From: Dehalococcoidia bacterium
GTDB lineage: Bacteria; Chloroflexota; Dehalococcoidia; SZUA-161; SpSt-899
Direction of reading: 5' to 3'
Assembly (NCBI GenBank): GCA_028711995.1
Contig: JAQTRE010000007.1
Location: 1 to 53,816 of the forward strand
DNA: 53,816 nt
The position numbers and the translations under genes are program-made. The notes below the pieces were generated by a model. That model was not told where the DNA came from. It saw only the letters and a program-made list of their open reading frames with translations, and searched no databases. Position 1 is the first letter of the stretch; the number at the start of each line of letters is the position of its first letter. Positions 49,227 through 53,816 of this stretch are shown here, one piece after another.

Positions 49227-50764
49227 AAAACATGCGCCATCCCTTTTCCGGTATCGGGCTGAGGCTTTCCTTGAGCCATCTGCTGGTCATCCTGCTGGCG
49301 ATGGGGCTTTCCTCATTTCTTTTACTCTCGTTCCTGGGGAATTACTTCACCGATGCGGCCCGGAAAAATCTCCTGGCCCAGGCGCAAATCACGGCCCAGG
49401 CTTTGGTACCCGGCGCAGTAATCAATGCCTCTGATGCCGCCAACGAAACCGGGTCGTCAGCCTACAATGTGATCCAGCAAAACCAGACCTCTAATATCGC
49501 GTTGAATGCAACAAACCTTTCGCTGCCGACTCCGGATTCAAACCGCATTGAAATGGATCTCAACTACCTGAGAGGCGCTTTGCCCCAGCTCAATATCCAG
49601 CTCCAGACTCGCATCCGCATTCTGGACGCCAACGGTCTGGTACTGGTGGATTCCCGGCAAGAGCAGGAGAGTATCGATCTAAGTGACGAATCGCTCGTGG
49701 CTCGAGCGTTGCAGGGGGAAACAGCCAGTCGCACTGACAAATCGGGACCGGACATGATGAATCTGGCGTTGCCGGTGATGATCGATGGCCGACTGGTCGG
49801 AATCGTCTACCTCAGCCAGCCACTGAGTGACGTGAACGCCGTGCTGCATGATCTGCGAACTCGGTTGGCGATTGCTGCCGGAATCGCCTTGGCGCTCTCG
49901 GCGATAGTGGCGCTGCTGCTTTCTCGCGCCATTTCCAGCCCGGTGCGCCGAATGACGCGGGCAGCCAGGGCGGTGGCCGGGGGTGATCTTGACCAGCAGG
50001 TCTCAGTCGGATCGAAGGATGAACTGGGAGAGTTGGGCCAAGCCTTCAACGATATGACCGCCCGACTGAAGGCATCGCGCCAGCAGCAGATCGATTTCGT
50101 GGCCGATGTCTCCCATGAATCGCGGACGCCACTCACCTCAATCAAAGGAATGGTGGAAACCCTGCGAGATGGAGCGGCGGAGGAACCGGAGGTGCGCGAC
50201 CGCTTCCTCAAAACGATTGAGGAGGAGACCGACCGCCTGATTCGCCTGGTCAATGATCTATTGCTTCTTTCCCAAGCCGACTCGACAGCGCTGACCCTTT
50301 GCTGCGAGGCTTCTGATATCCGGGAGCTTGCCGGAAAAGTCATCGACCGGATGACACCGCAGGCCAGGGATAAGAAACTGATATTGAAACTGGAATCCTC
50401 ATCTGATCTGCCGCTTGTACGGATTGATCCCGACCGTATTGAACAAGTGCTGGTGAATCTGATCGATAACGCTATCAAATACTCCATATTCGGTGGGACT
50501 GTGACCATGAAACTGGCTCGTTCTCAAGACGGACGTGTGCTGGTGAGCGTGTGCGATGAAGGTATCGGCATCTCAGCCCAGGATCTGCCTCATATTGGCG
50601 AGCGGTTCTACCGGACCGATAAAGCCCGCTCTCGCGCTATGGGAGGCACCGGGCTGGGACTGGCCATCGCGCGTGCATTGGTCAAGGCCCATGGATCGGA
50701 ACTGGTGATAGAGAGCACACTTGCCCAAGGGACAACAGTGAGCTTCACTCTGTCCGCCGATTAA
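49223..50764 (+). CDS. PhoR-like sensor histidine kinase
   Basis: Sensor kinase of 513 residues (GTG start inside the regulator stop; an ATG at 49232 is also possible). It has a membrane helix at about 14-36, an outer sensing domain to about 210, a second helix at about 213-235, then HAMP, HisKA with His298 (HESRTPLTSI), and HATPase_c (NLIDNAIKY; DEGIGI; GGTGLGLAI). No PAS domain is evident. It forms the system with the preceding regulator. Confidence 0.93.
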   Translation: MKNMRHPFSGIGLRLSLSHLLVILLAMGLSSFLLLSFLGNYFTDAARKNLLAQAQITAQALVPGAVINASDAANETGSSAYNVIQQNQTSNIALNATNLSLPTPDSNRIEMDLNYLRGALPQLNIQLQTRIRILDANGLVLVDSRQEQESIDLSDESLVARALQGETASRTDKSGPDMMNLALPVMIDGRLVGIVYLSQPLSDVNAVLHDLRTRLAIAAGIALALSAIVALLLSRAISSPVRRMTRAARAVAGGDLDQQVSVGSKDELGELGQAFNDMTARLKASRQQQIDFVADVSHESRTPLTSIKGMVETLRDGAAEEPEVRDRFLKTIEEETDRLIRLVNDLLLLSQADSTALTLCCEASDIRELAGKVIDRMTPQARDKKLILKLESSSDLPLVRIDPDRIEQVLVNLIDNAIKYSIFGGTVTMKLARSQDGRVLVSVCDEGIGISAQDLPHIGERFYRTDKARSRAMGGTGLGLAIARALVKAHGSELVIESTLAQGTTVSFTLSAD

Positions 50765-50808
50765 TAATGGCGTGGTTTGTTCAGCATGATGGCTCTCTTT
50801 TCTTGCTC

Positions 50809-50896
50809 CCCTTCGACTGTTCGACAATCTCACAGCTCAGGGCGAACGGGAAAAGTTGTTCCGTTCGTGGTGAGCTTGTCGAACCATGAACGGATG
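50809..50896. repeat. Dispersed palindromic repeat family 2, copy 1
   Basis: CCGTTCGTGGTGAGCTTGTC with GAACCATGAACGG, and the inverse-like TTCGACAATCTCACAGCTCA upstream. A second copy lies at 53551-53600. The word is common as REP-type sequence in many bacteria. Confidence 0.7.
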
Positions 50897-50985
50897 GTGT
50901 AACGCCCCCTTCTCCGTGAACAAGTATTAGCCCTTATCTCCTTGCTTCGATATTGTTTCCCAATTGACTCCTCCTTGCCTCCAGT

Positions 50986-51019
50986 TTGTCACCGACCTGT
51001 CACATCGCCGATCTATACT
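50986..51019 (+). promoter_or_regulatory. PhoB-type box and -10 of the SIMPL gene
   Basis: TTGTCACCGACCTGTCAC (50986-51003) has two 7-mers spaced by 4 nt, followed 10 nt later by TATACT (51014-51019). In PhoB-activated promoters the box stands in for the -35 at this distance. The gene starts at 51060. Confidence 0.7.
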
Positions 51020-51059
51020 GGGGATAAAGGCGATTCCGGTGAAACAAAAAGGAGGAAAA

Positions 51060-51881
51060 ATGAAGAAGATAAACCCGGTTATCCTGCTTGCCCTGGTGCT
51101 CATTCCGATCATCCTGCTGGGCGCATGCGCCGACAGCCGCGTGGTAGTGCAAGAATCGAAGGCCCAAAGTCAGCCGCAATCATGGGACGGGAGCCAACCG
51201 TCAAGGACCTTCACGGTCACCGGCGAGGCGGAAATCCGGGTTGTTCCCGATGAAGTGATTCTCACCCTTGGCGTGGAGACGCTGGACAAGGACCTGAACA
51301 CGGCCAGAAATCAGAACGATGAACGCATCAAACGAGTTCTGGCCGGGGCTGCCGAGTTGGGGATAGCGCCAAAGGATGTTCAGACCGATTATATGAGCAT
51401 CAGTTCACAATATGATACCTTCACCACTGAGCCGGTGCCCGGGTATAAATGCCAGGAGCAAGAGTTTAAGGGCTTCTCCGTTCGCAAGAATGTGGTGATT
51501 ACCCTGAAGGATATCGCCAAGTTCGATGACCTCTACACTTTTGTGATGACGGAGGGCGCCAACTATGTTCAGGGTATTCAGTTTCAGACTACCGAGATGC
51601 AGAAGTACCGGATCGAGGCCCGTGCCCTCGCCGTCAAAGCAGCCCGGGAGAAAGCGGCTGCCTTGGCTGAGGGATTGGATCAGAAATTGGGGAAGGCTCA
51701 GACCATTAGCGAAGGATCATCCGGATGGTGGCCCGGGTCGAGTTACTACGGAGGGCCGGGGATTTCGAATGTGGTTCAAAACGTCGCAGGGGAAGGTTAT
51801 CAATCTCTGGATGGAACCATTGCGCCGGGTCAAATCTCCGTCACCAGCAGAGTCACGGTTGTTTTTGAGCTGGGCACCTAA
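51060..51881 (+). CDS. SIMPL-domain (DUF541) lipoprotein
   Basis: A 273-residue lipoprotein with lipobox LLGAC and a SIMPL domain (FTVTGEAEIRVVPDEVILTL; MSISSQYD; AREKAAALAEGLDQKLGKAQ). Proteins of this type are found in envelopes and their role is poorly defined. AAAAAGGAGG lies just before ATG 51060. It is the first gene after the PhoR-like gene with its own Pho-box promoter, which suggests phosphate-dependent expression. Confidence 0.87.
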   Translation: MKKINPVILLALVLIPIILLGACADSRVVVQESKAQSQPQSWDGSQPSRTFTVTGEAEIRVVPDEVILTLGVETLDKDLNTARNQNDERIKRVLAGAAELGIAPKDVQTDYMSISSQYDTFTTEPVPGYKCQEQEFKGFSVRKNVVITLKDIAKFDDLYTFVMTEGANYVQGIQFQTTEMQKYRIEARALAVKAAREKAAALAEGLDQKLGKAQTISEGSSGWWPGSSYYGGPGISNVVQNVAGEGYQSLDGTIAPGQISVTSRVTVVFELGT

Positions 51882-51944
51882 GCCGATGGAGTCATGAGAC
51901 TTTTGAAAACCGAGGCTGATCAGTCTTATTGGAGGAATACAGTA

Positions 51945-52454
51945 ATGCGTGCACCTATCAAAAAGACGCAATTCATGGTGATTGTTGCCCTACTGATTTG
52001 TGTTTTTACCTTGCTTGCCTGTGATGATGCAGAAAAAGAAGCGGGGCTTGGCATTTTCTTAGTTACCAATGATGAAATGGTGCTATCCGAACAACATGTG
52101 AAAGCCTATCATCCCGAGACACATGAAATTGAATTGAACTCGGAAGGCATTGAGAAATGGAACTCCTACATGACTTACAGTACAATTCCTAAACTAAATC
52201 AGACCCTGTATGGCAAAGACTTCGTGGTCAAAGTTAAGGGAGAAGAAATCTATCGGGGTAAATTCTGGTCTATGCTTTCTTCAGCAAGCTGTCCGGGAAT
52301 AGTGATACTTGATGCCCTTTTCAAACTGGACGATACCCACAACACCATCCAGATTCAATTTGGATATGCAATTCCTCAAAGTGGCAACGATGAAGACCCG
52401 AGAAACAATCCGAAAGTTCTCAATTTTTTTGAAGAGCGAGGTTTACTGAAATAA
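51945..52454 (+). CDS. Lipoprotein of unknown function
   Basis: A 169-residue lipoprotein with lipobox FTLLAC (Cys at about 25). ATG 51945 is chosen for the GGAGGA site 9 nt upstream. The mature part (KAYHPETHEIELNSEGIEKW; TLYGKDFVVKVKGEEIYRGK) has no recognised family. It follows the SIMPL gene after 63 nt, so it may share its transcript and Pho control. Confidence 0.7.
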   Translation: MRAPIKKTQFMVIVALLICVFTLLACDDAEKEAGLGIFLVTNDEMVLSEQHVKAYHPETHEIELNSEGIEKWNSYMTYSTIPKLNQTLYGKDFVVKVKGEEIYRGKFWSMLSSASCPGIVILDALFKLDDTHNTIQIQFGYAIPQSGNDEDPRNNPKVLNFFEERGLLK

Positions 52455-52580
52455 GGGGTGTGAAAGATGCCCAAAAACTTGAGAACCCGGCCGACAGAGG
52501 TCTTTTTGAGTTTCCCGATTCCGCGCGGCGGGATGCACCTGGCAAGAAACTCTGCGTGACAAGTCCATCACGCCCCATTT

Positions 52581-52640
52581 GTCTTTCCGGCGAAGGCCGG
52601 AATCCATTCGCTCTTGGACCCCGGTTTTCACCGGGGAGAC
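52581..52640. repeat. Palindromic intergenic repeat
   Basis: Contains TCCGGCGAAGGCCGGAATCC and CCCCGGTTTTCACCGGGG, two stem-loops typical of widespread intergenic repeats. No gene. Confidence 0.65.
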
Positions 52641-52788
52641 GGATTAAGGCTTTTCCCCTTACAGTCAGGGGGTTTCTGAACAGTGGAGGCAATCTTCCGA
52701 TGATACATTGCCATTAGGGGATTTATGGGAAGTCGACTTTCGGCACAGGCGAAGTTATAATTAACTCCAGTCTGAAGGAGGCAGAGAG

Positions 52789-53547
52789 TTGGCCGAAAAG
52801 TTTTCCCTGGATGTGGATAACCTGAAAATCGTGGGGGAAGTTTATTACCCGACGCAAACAAAAGAGCGTCAGCCAGCCCTTTGCATCTGCCACGGCATAC
52901 CGGGCTCTTCCCCTGTTCTCAATGATCGCGGATACCCTTTGCTGGCTGAAAGATTCGCCAACGAGGGATTTATCACCTGCATTTTCAATTTCCGGGGATG
53001 TGGGGAAAGCGGAGGCAACCTCGACTTGCTGGGCTGGACTCGCGATCTTACGGCAGTGATCGACTATCTGGCTCAGCTCAAGAAAGTGGACCGATCCAGA
53101 ATCGCGCTGATGGGGTTCAGCGGTGGTGCCGCTGCTTCTGTCTATGTGACGGCGCATGATAAGCGCGTCTTCTCGCTGATAGCCTGTGCCTGTCCGGCCG
53201 AGTTTATGCTCACAGAAGAGCGGTTGGAAGCCATGCTCCAGCAGTGCCGTGATTTGAGAACCATCCGCGATGTCGGTTTCCCGCCTTCCCTCAAAGAGTG
53301 GGGCAGCCATTTCCGGGCGGTGAATCCTATCGACTGGATTGAAGAGGTATCGCCGAGGCCATTGCTTATCCTTCATGGCGAAAAGGATGAGTTGATCAAT
53401 CCCGTCCATGCTCAAATGCTTTACGACAAAGCCAAAGCCCCCAAAGAACTGGTCATGGTCCCGGATGGCGTGCATCGGCTGCGCACCAGCGAACCGGCGA
53501 TAACGGCTGCGCTGGGCTGGTTGAAGAAGAAGTGCGGGAGTAATTGA
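52789..53547 (+). CDS. Alpha/beta hydrolase
   Basis: A 252-residue cytoplasmic hydrolase of the dienelactone/prolyl-oligopeptidase-like type. It has the oxyanion region HGIPGSSP, nucleophile elbow GFSGGAA (Ser), Asp in HGEKDELINP, and His in PDGVHRLR. TTG start at 52789 with GAAGGAGG upstream. Ester or peptide substrate unknown. Downstream are repeats only. Confidence 0.88.
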   Translation: MAEKFSLDVDNLKIVGEVYYPTQTKERQPALCICHGIPGSSPVLNDRGYPLLAERFANEGFITCIFNFRGCGESGGNLDLLGWTRDLTAVIDYLAQLKKVDRSRIALMGFSGGAAASVYVTAHDKRVFSLIACACPAEFMLTEERLEAMLQQCRDLRTIRDVGFPPSLKEWGSHFRAVNPIDWIEEVSPRPLLILHGEKDELINPVHAQMLYDKAKAPKELVMVPDGVHRLRTSEPAITAALGWLKKKCGSN

Positions 53548-53550
53548 AAA

Positions 53551-53735
53551 CGTTCGTGGTGAGCCTGTCGAACCATACATAAATGGCCTTCGACAAGCCT
53601 GTGTTGTCAGAAAATGCAAAGATACTTCCCTGCCGGGGTTTTAGAGCCTGCCCTGAGCTTGACGAAGGGGGTGGTCCCTTAATTCTTAATCTCTTCCCCC
53701 AAAGAGTTGGGGGATACAGGATGCAATTGTAGGAA
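53551..53735. repeat. Repeat cluster at the right end
   Basis: 53551-53600 is the second copy of palindromic family 2 (CGTTCGTGGTGAGCCTGTCG). 53620-53735 is a diverged copy of family 1 (CTTCCCTGCCGGGGTTTTAG; CTTCCCCCAAAGAGTTGGGG). The last 80 bases hold no recognisable gene. Confidence 0.6.
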
Positions 53736-53816
53736 ATGCGGCATCCTTCTACCTACCAATAGTTCTGCATGCTGTGTTGACGAAGAAAAGAACCCGGTGA
53801 AGGCTATTTCACAACT

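Noticed and set aside
52723-53619. Long minus-strand frame of 298 codons over the alpha/beta hydrolase
   Set aside because: It mirrors the plus-strand gene, which has a full catalytic triad and a ribosome site; the minus product has no motif.

Overview
The window is a chromosomal segment of about 53.8 kb from an anaerobic bacterium, most likely a member of the Chloroflexota close to Dehalococcoidia. This is inferred from gene content, not from a marker gene: internalin-type leucine-rich repeat proteins, many lipoproteins with classical lipoboxes, a dockerin-type protein, a CooT-type nickel protein, an aspartyl-tRNA synthetase with residues of the non-discriminating type, and dispersed GC-rich intergenic repeats. 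Base composition is moderate and most genes have good Shine-Dalgarno sites.

Layout. 0.2-4.7 kb: a broken ECF sigma/anti-sigma pair and a two-component operon with a small exported Cys-rich protein. 4.7-9.8 kb: two related lipoproteins and a TolB-like beta-propeller protein. 10-12.9 kb: two LRR proteins and a lipoprotein. 13-15.3 kb: a UbiA-type prenyltransferase facing a frameshifted UbiE/MenG-type methyltransferase. 15.7-24.5 kb: a block of minus-strand genes with few recognisable products that resembles an integrated element. It holds a sigma-like protein fused to two excisionase-like DNA-binding domains, an HTH/coiled-coil protein with a small partner, a short tyrosine recombinase carrying a zinc ribbon, and a 467-residue zinc-finger protein. 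It stops at a tRNA-Asp gene. 24.5-28.5 kb: comEC and comEA. 29.3-33.0 kb: riboflavin genes in the order ribD, ribE, ribBA, ribH. 33.1-38.1 kb: a metal ABC transporter with methyltransferase, His-rich protein, CooT and Fur-family regulator, then two small membrane proteins in convergent orientation. 38.3-42.6 kb: cell-surface proteins (beta-helix, YadA-head-like and dockerin). 42.8-48.2 kb: aspS, two zinc-ribbon membrane proteins, an isochorismatase-like hydrolase, superoxide dismutase and a phage-like small protein. 48.4-53.5 kb: a PhoB/PhoR-type system, a SIMPL-domain lipoprotein, another lipoprotein and an alpha/beta hydrolase.

The most interesting signal is a predicted metal regulon. The ABC transporter promoter (33.1 kb) and the promoter of the membrane-protein pair (38.1 kb) each have a sigma-70 -10 element running directly into the same 16-bp palindrome (TTGCRA-N4-TTGCAA), followed by more conserved sequence. 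They match at 29 of 37 positions. A Fur-family repressor gene lies at the end of the transporter operon and a CooT gene just before it, so nickel is a serious candidate as the metal. A second signal is a pair of PhoB-like boxes with 11-nt spacing, one before the phoB/phoR-like operon and one placed 10 nt before the -10 of the SIMPL gene.

The window also carries a dispersed repeat family. In three cases one end of the repeat coincides with the stop codon of a neighbouring minus-strand gene. Three genes carry disabling lesions: two single extra bases and one in-frame TGA. These may be real decay or assembly errors.
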